DNA of 35,335 nt from Deltaproteobacteria bacterium (GTDB lineage: Bacteria > Desulfobacterota > BSN033 > WVXP01), in contig JAFDHF010000044.1 in assembly GCA_019308905.1 (NCBI GenBank), forward strand, positions 1 to 35,335, written 5' to 3'. The position numbers and the translations under genes are program-made. Positions 14,245 to 22,346 of the stretch are shown here, in pieces. The notes beneath the pieces were generated by a model. That model was not told where the DNA came from. It was given only the letters and a program-made list of their open reading frames with translations, and made no database searches. Positions within the stretch are counted from its first letter, which is position 1. Every line of letters begins with the position of its first letter.

Positions 14245-15504
14245 CTACTCGATGTATCCAAGAAGTCTCAGCCGCTTTTCAATCCTCTCCCGATCCTTCA
14301 CGTCCATGACGAAACCCGACTCCTTGCGCTCCATGTGGCTGTCGCAAAACGCTCGCCACTCCTCCACCAGGGCTTGCTGCTCCTCTGTCAGGCCAGCGAT
14401 CAGGTTGTTCCTCTCGAGAGGGTCAGCCGAGAGATCGTAGAACTCCTCCCTGCCGCTCCTCCGGTCGATGATAAACTTGTAGCGATCACTGCGGATCGAC
14501 TGGTAGTCACCCGGTCCCCGTTTTTCATAGAGCTCCTCGGAGTAACAGGTAAGTCCCTCGACCCTTCCGGCGGCGATGGAGGAAATCAGGGATACCCCGT
14601 CAAAACGGATACTGCCTGCCAGGCCCGCTGATTCGAGGATCGTCGGGACTATGTCGACAGTGCGAGCCGCTCCCGGAATCACGACTCCATGGGGGAGGTC
14701 CCTGTCTCGAAGGATAAGGGGGACGAGCAGGTCGCAGTCATAGAGGGTGGTGTGCTGGGGGTACACCAAGTCCAGGTTCGGGAAGGGCGGGACCTCGTGC
14801 TCTCCCAGGTTTGTCCCGTGATCCGAGGTGATCACGACGGTTGTCTGCTCATGGAGTGCCAGCTCATCCAGAAGGGCTCTCAGAGGAGCAAACAGGGCCT
14901 CGTCCATGTATCGGATCTTTGCATCGTAGTATCCAAACTCGCTCAGGACCCCTTCCCGGATCTTCCCCGTCTCGAGAAGGATCTTCTCTGCGGCCTGATG
15001 GACGTCAAAATAGTGGCCCCATATAAAGAACGGAGTGTCTGCGTGCGCTCTTATCCAGTCGAGCATCCGGGGAACCCACCAGTTTCCCCAGAGAAGTTCG
15101 CCCCTGTCGTCACCGGCAAACCCCGAGCGTTTCCATATCTCGTCCGGTTTGGGCTCGTCGAAATCATCGAACCCGGCGTCAAATCCGTTCGCCCGGCCCA
15201 GGAGGTTCACTCCCACAAAGCCAGCTGTACTGTAGCCCCTTTCGTGGAATATTTCGGCAAGCATCTTCCACTCAACCATGGAGAAAGGATCCCGCAGGTT
15301 GTGGTTGTACTGGTAGACCCCGGTGAGGATACTGGCGTGGCTTGGTGGGGTGAAACAGGAAGCGGAGACCACGGTTTCGAACCGCACGCCTTCACGGGCG
15401 AACCGGTCGAGATTGGGAGTTTCGATTCTCTTGTACCCGTAGCAGCCCAGGTGGTCGGGCCTCACCTCGTCCATCGTCACAAGGATCACATTCTTCGGCT
15501 TCAT
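14245..15504 (-). CDS. Sulfatase-superfamily hydrolase lacking the Cys/Ser-type motif
   Basis: This 419-residue member of the alkaline phosphatase/sulfatase fold has metal-binding VTMDEVRPDHLGCYGY at the N-terminus, the TPPSHASILTG segment (52-62), TSDHGTNLGEH with the second metal Asp-His, and a C-terminal YDLSADPLERNNL. Formylglycine sulfatases carry C/S-x-P-S-R at the nucleophile site. Here the aligned residues are T52-P-P-S-H, so the nucleophile would be Thr and formylglycine maturation is unlikely. That is common in phosphodiesterase- or phosphonate-hydrolase-like members. There is no signal peptide. ATG 15504 follows GGAGA by eight bases. It precedes the ABC importer on the same strand. 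Confidence 0.85.
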   Translation of the reverse strand: MKPKNVILVTMDEVRPDHLGCYGYKRIETPNLDRFAREGVRFETVVSASCFTPPSHASILTGVYQYNHNLRDPFSMVEWKMLAEIFHERGYSTAGFVGVNLLGRANGFDAGFDDFDEPKPDEIWKRSGFAGDDRGELLWGNWWVPRMLDWIRAHADTPFFIWGHYFDVHQAAEKILLETGKIREGVLSEFGYYDAKIRYMDEALFAPLRALLDELALHEQTTVVITSDHGTNLGEHEVPPFPNLDLVYPQHTTLYDCDLLVPLILRDRDLPHGVVIPGAARTVDIVPTILESAGLAGSIRFDGVSLISSIAAGRVEGLTCYSEELYEKRGPGDYQSIRSDRYKFIIDRRSGREEFYDLSADPLERNNLIAGLTEEQQALVEEWRAFCDSHMERKESGFVMDVKDRERIEKRLRLLGYIE

Positions 15505-15793
15505 ATCACAGTCTCCTGTCGGACCGAAAACGCCTCTCCTCATTCCCCGAATGAATGAAAGAGAGGCCGGACCTATTTCTATATCACAGAATACGGCAAT
15601 CGGCCATCAAGAAAATCGTCCGGGCCTCCCGGGCCATCGATCAAGCAGCCTCATAATTAGCCGACCTTACAGTAGTTTCTCCCCTCGGCAAAAAAAAACC
15701 CTCGTCCCTCTGCTCCTGAGTTCTCGCGGTGCCCCTCTCAGGCCCCTCGGGCGGGAAATCATCGCCCCTTCCAGGCTCCCAAGGCCCAGGGAC

Positions 15794-17056
15794 TCAGACC
15801 ACATGCGTGGGAGGAGTCAATTTGCCTCCAGGCAAGCGCGAGATGATCGCAATTGTGACCAGGGGGATGAGAGCCATCAGGGCGAGAATCGGTCGAATCG
15901 AAAAGATATCGCCCAGCTTCCCCGTCAGGGGAGTCATCATCCCTCCCGTTCCAAAAGCCAGGCCCATCATGAGGCTCGAAACCATCGACTTTCCGCGGGG
16001 TGCGAGTTCCTGGGCCATCGCCACACCCAACGGGAGGGTGGCCAGTACGAAGAACCCTGCCAGAAAAGCGCTGACATATACCCACCTGCCGGGGAGAAAG
16101 AGCAGAAGGTAGAGGCAGGGTGTCGAGAGGCCCAGGGAGAGATAAAAGATGGGCTTGTACCCGATCCGATCCGATAGATGCCCGGCGATGAGCCCGCTGA
16201 TCGCCCCGGCCACTGTGAACATGGAGACGATTACGCCGATGGAGACAAGGGAGAATCCCTCTCTCGAGTACAAAACCGGGACAAAGGTCATGAAGGACTG
16301 GCTCACAAAGGATCGCAGGACCATGGCTACCCAGATCAGCACGACCGGTTTCCACGCAGGTCCCAGGGCCTCTCTGATCGAGCCGATAAAGGTGCGCCCT
16401 TTCAACCCCTCCTCTTCCGGGAGGGGTACGATCCTGTGGAGCAGAATCATCGCCGCAAGACCCAGAACCATGGTAAAGGGCGAGGCCGACAGCCCGTACC
16501 GGGCCACAAAAAAGGTAATAAACAAAGGGCCCACCCCAAAGGCCAGGGTTCCACCCATGTTGAAAATCGACATGGAGAAGCCGAAATGCCTCCCGGAGAA
16601 GGTCGAAACCATCCCTGCCGCGGTGGGATGGAACATCGACGTACCCACAGAGCCCAGAGCCACAAATACGATGAGGACGGGGAAACTCGGGGCGATGCCC
16701 ACCAGGGAGACAAAGACGATCGCCATGAGCGGACCGCCGAGGATAAACCACCGGGTCCGGTAGTGATCCGCCACATACCCTACCGATGGCTGAACGACAA
16801 AGGATAGGAACCGGCTTATTCCGGCTATCAGGCCGACTTGGGCCAGGGTGAGGGAGAATTCTTCAACAAAGACGGGGAGAAGAGGATTGACAAAGGCCGC
16901 ATAGAAATCACCGACAAAGTGGACCAAGAAAAGGGCAAAGATTACCTTCGCATCGGCGCTGCCCGTCCGCTCGCCGCCCGAGTCCGCCCTGGTCGGTTGC
17001 TGTACGATCGATTCCACGGATCCCAATGCCGCTACCCCTCGTCGGACACCCCACAA
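15794..17056 (-). CDS. Major facilitator superfamily transporter (Fsr-like)
   Basis: This is a 12-helix membrane transporter of about 400 residues. The start of the domain (VIFALFLVHFVGDFYAAFVNPLLPVFVEEF) and GYVADHYRTRW after helix 2 match the fosmidomycin-resistance-like branch of the MFS, usually drug or organic-anion exporters. The matching loop in the second half is GHLSDRIGYKP. The frame begins at TTG 17056, directly behind a hairpin; a GTG at 17017 is an alternative closer to the first helix. No partner gene indicates a substrate. Confidence 0.85.
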   Translation of the reverse strand: MWGVRRGVAALGSVESIVQQPTRADSGGERTGSADAKVIFALFLVHFVGDFYAAFVNPLLPVFVEEFSLTLAQVGLIAGISRFLSFVVQPSVGYVADHYRTRWFILGGPLMAIVFVSLVGIAPSFPVLIVFVALGSVGTSMFHPTAAGMVSTFSGRHFGFSMSIFNMGGTLAFGVGPLFITFFVARYGLSASPFTMVLGLAAMILLHRIVPLPEEEGLKGRTFIGSIREALGPAWKPVVLIWVAMVLRSFVSQSFMTFVPVLYSREGFSLVSIGVIVSMFTVAGAISGLIAGHLSDRIGYKPIFYLSLGLSTPCLYLLLFLPGRWVYVSAFLAGFFVLATLPLGVAMAQELAPRGKSMVSSLMMGLAFGTGGMMTPLTGKLGDIFSIRPILALMALIPLVTIAIISRLPGGKLTPPTHVV

Positions 17057-17078
17057 AAAAATTCACCTCTCGGTGAAT
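17055..17078 (-). terminator. Hairpin with T7 run at the MFS start
   Basis: On the minus strand ATTCACC (17078-17072), loop GAGA, GGTGAAT (17067-17061) is followed by an unbroken T run to 17055. This is a textbook intrinsic terminator shape, facing transcripts from the right. It also contains the only Shine-Dalgarno-like sequence (GAGAGG) for the TTG start of the MFS gene. Confidence 0.65.
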
Positions 17079-17487
17079 CACGTGCCACCACTTGAATACG
17101 GCCTCGAACCACCGGCCAAGGCTCGGTTCAACAATACGAATAAATGAATTCTATGGAGAAATCAACCCCGGGTTACCGGTTGATCTCCATGTCAGGCTGC
17201 ATGCAGCCTTTGACCCCAGGCCCTCCCCTGCACTCTCCCATCGCACACAAGAGACTGTCGGCTGGCGACCCGCCGGTATCATCGGCCAAACCCAATACGG
17301 TCTTTTCGCGACTCGACACCTTCACGGCCAGCACCACCTGTCACTATTACACCTCGCCTCCTCCCGCACCCATGCATCAAGCGCACTGTTACCAGTGCAC
17401 CTGCAAGGCTCGATCCCAGGCCCGTGCCTAACGGCTACATGGGTAGGATTCCCATCTACAAGACCAGGCGGCCTTGCCAGGGCGCAA
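17079..17487. other. Non-coding gap with a long palindrome
   Basis: About 400 bp between the MFS gene and the regulator stop. I see no gene: frames here are short, rich in His, Cys and Pro, and lack ribosome sites. It holds an imperfect palindrome at 17153-17190. No tRNA cloverleaf was found. It may mark the left border of the catabolic island. Confidence 0.4.
17153..17190. repeat. Imperfect 13-bp-arm palindrome
   Basis: ATGGAG (17153-17158), bulge AA, ATCAACC (17161-17167), 10-nt loop, GGTTGAT (17178-17184), CTCCAT (17185-17190). The arms match completely apart from the two-base bulge. There is no U-run, so it may be an operator or a dispersed palindrome rather than a terminator. Confidence 0.5.
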
Positions 17488-19395
17488 CTAATGGGTGACC
17501 CCTTCCCCCTCGGTAATTCCGTATTTTTTGATTTTACGCCATAATGTACTGGGCGCAACTCCCAGGGCCTTTGCTATATCGGATTTACGCCGGTACTTTT
17601 TCATTAAATCCACGATTAATTGTTTTTCTGAGTTCTGGGTAACCGTTTTAAGATCGGACAGATGTTGCTTGTCCACATTAGGTGATATTTTCTTTTCCAG
17701 ACACGCCTCGATAATTCTTGCCAAATTCCTTTCTCTCCTGTTTACACCGTACAGAAGACAAAACCGCCTGGCGATGTTTTCTAGTTCACGCGCATTGCCT
17801 TTGAACGTGTGGCCAACAAGCGCCTTTTCAATTACGGTTTCTTGTGATCTTATTTTACTGGAAATATCAGGACCGATTTTTGATACAAAGCTCAAAAAGA
17901 GTGGCATTATGTCTTCAGGACGATCACGCAGCGGCGGTATCCGGAGACGAAAAACATTAAGGCGATAGTACAAATCCTCGCGAAATCGACGTTCTTCCAC
18001 ACATTTTTCAATATCTTCATTTGTTGCAGCGATAATGCGAACATCAACGGGGATGATGCGATCACTGCCGAGTTTCATAATTTCACGCTCAGACAGCAAC
18101 CGCAACAGTTTGGCCTGCAAGGGATAGTCAAGGGTAGTGATTTCGTCCAGAAACAGGGTCCCCCTATGGGCCAGCTCAATCAGCCCCCTTTTCCCGGTTT
18201 CGTGAGCCCCGGTAAAAGCCCCCTTTTCATAGCCGAAGAGTTCACTTTCGAGCAAATCGTTGGGCAAGGTTGCGCAATTGATCGCCACAAATGGTCCCCT
18301 TTTTTGATTGCTGTATGAATGAATCGCATGGGCGAAAAGCTCTTTACCGGTTCCACTCTCGCCGGTGATTAGTATCGGGTCCACGGTCTTTGCAAACAAC
18401 TTTAAGCTTTCTTTGCATCGGCGAATTGCCTGGCTGGAGCCGACAATGTCGGTCAGCCCGTGTTTGGCCACGAATCCCCGGCTGTGCAATCTCTTGCGCA
18501 CGATAAACTCAGCATCTTGAACTTCATCGACCCGCTTTAGAGTGCAAACAAGACCATGTATGGTTTCAGCCGAACGAATCGGAATGTAATTGACTACCAG
18601 CTTTTCGGCTTCCAGAATATTGAAGGCCGGTTGCCCACTTTGCAACACTTTACTGGCTGTCTTGGTGCCAAATATGGTGTTGACCTGTTTGCCCGCCAGA
18701 TCTTCCATCCCCAGCCGTTTCCTGGACGGTGGATTGTCCAGAATGACTCGGCCTTTTTCGTCGGTGAGCAACAGCCCTTCGGCGAAATTGTTAACAACTG
18801 CATTTAGCTGGGAAATGCGCCGGGTGTTTTCTTCCTCGACCTGGCAAATTTCCAGTGCCTTTACTATGGCCGTTCGGATCATGTCCCTTCCTTTGTAAAG
18901 GAGTATCCCCTTAAGCCCTAGTTTTGCCGCAGCGTCTACGGTGAAACTGCCGCCGATGATCACTTTGAAGTCCTGCTTGATAGCGGCTTCGCAGGCTTGG
19001 GCATATTCCCTGGAATTGTCACAGTACAGCGGAAAAAGAGAAACTCCCATCACCTTGGACAGAAGGGGAAGGTCGAAATCCTTATCATCACGGGAAAGCG
19101 TTATGGCGATGCGACGATCAATTTCTTGGGCTTCCAGGATGGCGGTGATCAAATCCGGGAAGGTGGGCCGAAAGGCGATAATCGGTACTTTGAGCTTGTC
19201 AGCGTACATGCGCCTGGTCGAAGGTCCGGCCAAAACGATTTGTACCACGCCTTCGACTTCGCGCAATTTTGGCAGGGCTTCTTCCATCAAGGCCCGGATA
19301 AAAATGAAGTCAGCTGTTTCGTTGAACTCCCAGGCGACTTTTCTGGCAATGGCGATCACGGGCTTATAGCCGACGACGCAAAGTTTGGGCTTCAT
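17488..19395 (-). CDS. PrpR-type sigma-54-dependent transcription activator
   Basis: This 635-residue regulator has four parts. An N-terminal PrpR_N sensor domain spans about 1-190 ([16 protein letters not shown], later [25 protein letters not shown]). A PAS-like segment follows at about 200-310 ([21 protein letters not shown]). The AAA+ ATPase has Walker A GESGTGKE, the sigma-54-contacting GAFTGA loop, and GTLFLDEI. The C-terminal Fis-type HTH is [22 protein letters not shown]. PrpR_N binds small ligands such as methylcitrate in PrpR. It is divergent from the catabolic genes and likely activates them at the -24/-12 promoter at 19539. ATG 19395 follows GGAGA. The gene looks visibly more AT-rich than its neighbours. 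Confidence 0.93.
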   Translation of the reverse strand: MKPKLCVVGYKPVIAIARKVAWEFNETADFIFIRALMEEALPKLREVEGVVQIVLAGPSTRRMYADKLKVPIIAFRPTFPDLITAILEAQEIDRRIAITLSRDDKDFDLPLLSKVMGVSLFPLYCDNSREYAQACEAAIKQDFKVIIGGSFTVDAAAKLGLKGILLYKGRDMIRTAIVKALEICQVEEENTRRISQLNAVVNNFAEGLLLTDEKGRVILDNPPSRKRLGMEDLAGKQVNTIFGTKTASKVLQSGQPAFNILEAEKLVVNYIPIRSAETIHGLVCTLKRVDEVQDAEFIVRKRLHSRGFVAKHGLTDIVGSSQAIRRCKESLKLFAKTVDPILITGESGTGKELFAHAIHSYSNQKRGPFVAINCATLPNDLLESELFGYEKGAFTGAHETGKRGLIELAHRGTLFLDEITTLDYPLQAKLLRLLSEREIMKLGSDRIIPVDVRIIAATNEDIEKCVEERRFREDLYYRLNVFRLRIPPLRDRPEDIMPLFLSFVSKIGPDISSKIRSQETVIEKALVGHTFKGNARELENIARRFCLLYGVNRRERNLARIIEACLEKKISPNVDKQHLSDLKTVTQNSEKQLIVDLMKKYRRKSDIAKALGVAPSTLWRKIKKYGITEGEGVTH

Positions 19396-19454
19396 CGCAA
19401 ATCTCCGAAGTTTTATTTTATTTATGCAATATATATAGCAAAAACGCAATAAAA

Positions 19455-19474
19455 ATCCTGCCACTCGCCAGGAT
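19455..19474. promoter_or_regulatory. Candidate activator-binding palindrome
   Basis: ATCCTG (19455-19460), eight bases, CAGGAT (19469-19474). It lies about 65 bp upstream of the -24/-12 element and 60 bp from the regulator start, a usual spacing for an enhancer-like site of a sigma-54 activator. Confidence 0.35.
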
Positions 19475-19538
19475 CCACGTTTTCAGATATTCTCCTAACT
19501 CTCTGTTTTCCAAGGATAAAATATTCTATCGAAAATTG

Positions 19539-19554
19539 AGGCACATACTTTGCT
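19539..19554 (+). promoter_or_regulatory. Sigma-54 (-24/-12) promoter of the catabolic operon
   Basis: AGGCACATACTTTGCT matches the consensus TGGCAC-N5-TTGC, with GG (19540-19541) and GC (19552-19553) separated by exactly 10 bp. The predicted start of transcription is near 19565, about 125 nt before the first gene. The divergent activator gene has the GAFTGA loop required for this promoter class. Confidence 0.75.
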
Positions 19555-19689
19555 TTCCTGCACTTTGACGAGATGACGGAAGCTCACAGCGGCAAAGCGT
19601 AGAGCAACAAATACGTGCGGATCATTTGCGGGAACGGCGGGCAGCATTAAGGTTTGAAACTGTTCTTGCAAATTAAGGAATCACAACCA

Positions 19690-20811
19690 GTGAAAATCGT
19701 AGATGTTATTGCCAATAACCTCACCATTCCCTACCCGGGCGAGTTCAGGCCGGCCTGGCAGCCGGGCTTGGTGGTCACTTCCCATGATTTTACCCTGGTT
19801 CGCATTTATACTGATGAGGGCATCACCGGGGTGGGCGGCACCAGCGGACATCTGGCAGGGATTATTGAAAAGCAGGTAAAGCCGTATCTGCTGTCTGCAA
19901 ACCCCTTTGCGACCGAGGCCTTGGCGCGTATCTACCGCAATGCCGGCAGTGGCATCTGGTGTCTCGATATGGCCCTTTGGGATATCATCGGCAAGGCTGC
20001 CGGATTGCCCCTTTACAAACTCTGGGGATACCATCACGACCGCATTCCCGCTTACGCCAGCGCGGTGGAAGTGGGCACACCCGAGAGCCGTGCCGAATTG
20101 GCCGTTCATTACCAGAAACTTGGCTTCAAGGCCATGAAACTGAGGCTTCACAACGAAAAAATTGAGGACGACCTGGCCATCCTGGATGCCTGTTTGAAGG
20201 CAACCCGTGGAAAAATGGCCTTCATGGCCGACGCCAATCAGGCCACCAATCTACCTTCACCCGAACCCGGGGTGCGCTGGGATTACCAGCGGGCCTTGAC
20301 AATGGCTCGAGAGCTTGAAGCCCGCGGGGTCCTGTGGCTGGAGGAGCCGCTACCGCGCTATGATTTCGAAAACCTCGCGAGGTTGCGGCAATCCACCTCC
20401 ATCCCCATCGCCGGTGGTGAGAAAAACCAGAGGTTGCATGAGTTCAGATGGTTGATCGAACGCAGGGTCTACGACATCATTCAACCTGATCCGGCCATGT
20501 CGGAAGGCATCTCTCAGCTCAGGAAGGTGGCGGCCATGGCGGAGATGTTTCAAATCAAGGTGGTGCCCCATCACGGCATGAGCGGCATCGGCCTGGCAGC
20601 CGCGCTGCACTATTGCTGCACGCTGCCCGGGCATAGCTGGCTTGAAATTATCTATGAACCCACCACCCGCACCCTTGAAGCATACCAGATGCTCGGGGGC
20701 ATCCTGGAGTCTAGAATTTGGATCGATGAGCAGGGTTTTGTCGCCCCTCCAACCGGGTCCGGCCTGGGAGTTATCATCAATGAACAGGCGGTGAAGCAAT
20801 ACGAAGTATAG
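19690..20811 (+). CDS. Mandelate racemase/muconate lactonising family dehydratase
   Basis: This 373-residue enolase-superfamily enzyme belongs to the MR branch. It carries the K-x-R pair at 150-152 on the second barrel strand, metal ligands D181 (ADANQ), E218 or E219 (LEEP) and E244 (GGEK), the Asp/His dyad D267 (PDPAMSEG) and H294/H295 (VPHHG), and E319 (WLE). This set suits proton abstraction next to a carboxylate, typically syn dehydration of a hydroxy or sugar acid; the exact substrate is unknown. GTG 19690 gives the family-typical start MKIVDV; an in-frame TTG at 19654 is possible. It is first in the operon. Confidence 0.88.
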   Translation: MKIVDVIANNLTIPYPGEFRPAWQPGLVVTSHDFTLVRIYTDEGITGVGGTSGHLAGIIEKQVKPYLLSANPFATEALARIYRNAGSGIWCLDMALWDIIGKAAGLPLYKLWGYHHDRIPAYASAVEVGTPESRAELAVHYQKLGFKAMKLRLHNEKIEDDLAILDACLKATRGKMAFMADANQATNLPSPEPGVRWDYQRALTMARELEARGVLWLEEPLPRYDFENLARLRQSTSIPIAGGEKNQRLHEFRWLIERRVYDIIQPDPAMSEGISQLRKVAAMAEMFQIKVVPHHGMSGIGLAAALHYCCTLPGHSWLEIIYEPTTRTLEAYQMLGGILESRIWIDEQGFVAPPTGSGLGVIINEQAVKQYEV

Positions 20812-20911
20812 CAAAAGCGGGTAGATAACAGGATAGAGACTCGATTTTTCGAGACGAGGGGCAGCGTTTTTCAACCTTCCACGTCCGACTTTGAAACACC
20901 CAAGCGGGATT

Positions 20912-22312
20912 ATGGGTACCATGGCTGCAGGACCGGTGTTGGCGCAATTCAAGCAGTTGGCATCCAGGGGAGACCACTCGGCGCGCAAGCCGGTGGTTGA
21001 AGCGCTGGAATTGGCTCTGAAAAAGTTAAACAGTTATCATATCATCAAGAAGCACCTGAAACGCAAGGGCGACCGGCTCACGTTCGGCCAAAACAGCTGG
21101 GATTTGGCCGCGAAAAAAAATATCTATGTTATCGGGGGCGGAAAGGCGGCCAATGCCATGGCCCGTGCCATTGAGGAAATCCTGGGTGATCGCATCACAG
21201 CCGGCATTGTGGCCGTCAAGGAGCTGGAGCCCGGTGACCGGCTCGAACGGATTGAACTGGTTGCCGCCGGCCATCCGCTGCCCGATGAGAACAGCCTAGT
21301 TGTAAGCAAGCGCATATTCGAAATCGTCCAACAGGCCACACCGGACGATCTTTTTATCGGTATTATCTCGGGTGGAAGTTCGGCCCTGCTGAGCTGCCCG
21401 TTGCCGGGGATTACTCTGGAAGATGAGATTGCCTGCACGCAAAAGTTACTCACCAGCGGGGCCCGGATCTTGGAAATCAACGCCGTGCGCCGTCACGTCT
21501 CGGCCATCAACGGCGGCCGACTGGCCCAGGCCATCGATCAAAAAGGGGCCGAGATGATTAACTTTATCATCTCCGATGGTGTCGGTAATGCCCCGGCCAC
21601 CGATCTGCTCGAACCGGCCAGGTTCTTCGGCACACCGGTGGCCCCGGATATGACCACATTTTCCGATGCGTGTAACGTACTGGAAAAATACAATCTGATC
21701 GGCAAGGTTCCAGCCAGCATCGTCGCGTTTATCCGCAGAGCGAATCCTCGCCTGGAGACCCCCAAGGCTTTGAGTGACCGCATTTGCCACTTCGTTGTTC
21801 AAAAAGTCGCTGATGCCGGTACCGCTGCAATGGAGGCGGCAACATCGATCGGCATTCGAGCATCCGTGCTGACAACCTGTCTTCAAGGGGAAAGTCGCGA
21901 GGCCGGAACTTTTTTGGCCTGTATTGCACGGGAGATCGCCACGTATCACCGGCCGGTCGCTCCACCCTGTGTGGTTATTGCCGTTGGCGAGACGACCACC
22001 ACCATTGGCGATCAAAGCGGATTGGGGGGACCGTCCCAGGAACTTGCTTTGGGATTTGCGCTGGAAATATCGGGACAGAAAGGGGTGTGCATGGCCGCCA
22101 TTGATACCGACGGAACCGATGGATCCACCCGGTCTGCCGGTGGGATTGTTGACGGCCTAACGGTGGAGCGGGCTGAAAATATGGGAATCGACGTCTATCA
22201 TCGGCTCCAAATGCATGACAGCCTGGCGGTCTTTCAGGCCCTCGGAGATGAAATTGTCACCGGCAATACCGGCACCAATGTTTGTGATCTGAATCTCGTC
22301 TCCATCCTGTGA
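20912..22312 (+). CDS. Glycerate 2-kinase (GckA/TtuD, MOFRL family)
   Basis: About 466 residues with the DUF4147 domain (YVIGGGKAANAMARAIEE, GHPLPDENSL, GIISGGSSALLSCPLPGI) followed by the MOFRL domain (VVIAVGETTTTI, then AAIDTDGTDGSTRSAGGIVDG). The family phosphorylates D-glycerate at C2 with ATP, or takes hydroxypyruvate-linked routes in tartrate and hydroxy-acid catabolism. All recognisable family blocks are intact. ATG 20912 is preceded by CGGGAT; TTG 20891 is the longer option. Its position after the MR-family gene links it to three-carbon acid release from the imported substrate. Confidence 0.9.
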   Translation: MGTMAAGPVLAQFKQLASRGDHSARKPVVEALELALKKLNSYHIIKKHLKRKGDRLTFGQNSWDLAAKKNIYVIGGGKAANAMARAIEEILGDRITAGIVAVKELEPGDRLERIELVAAGHPLPDENSLVVSKRIFEIVQQATPDDLFIGIISGGSSALLSCPLPGITLEDEIACTQKLLTSGARILEINAVRRHVSAINGGRLAQAIDQKGAEMINFIISDGVGNAPATDLLEPARFFGTPVAPDMTTFSDACNVLEKYNLIGKVPASIVAFIRRANPRLETPKALSDRICHFVVQKVADAGTAAMEAATSIGIRASVLTTCLQGESREAGTFLACIAREIATYHRPVAPPCVVIAVGETTTTIGDQSGLGGPSQELALGFALEISGQKGVCMAAIDTDGTDGSTRSAGGIVDGLTVERAENMGIDVYHRLQMHDSLAVFQALGDEIVTGNTGTNVCDLNLVSIL

Positions 22313-22346
22313 GTATTGCCCTAAAGGCGATTTTTTGAGGTAACCA

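Noticed and set aside
15759-16751. 330-residue minus-strand frame inside the MFS gene
   Set aside because: It is a second frame of the MFS gene, with low-complexity composition and no membrane-protein pattern; the 420-residue frame has the transporter signature.
17092-17487. tRNA or attachment site at the island border
   Set aside because: No cloverleaf, CCA-like end or direct repeat could be identified in this gap.
22315-22336. Terminator between the glycerate kinase and enolase-like genes (TTGCC-CTAAA-GGCGA then six T)
   Set aside because: The stem is only five pairs with a G-T pair, and a terminator here would cut a tightly spaced operon; probably chance.
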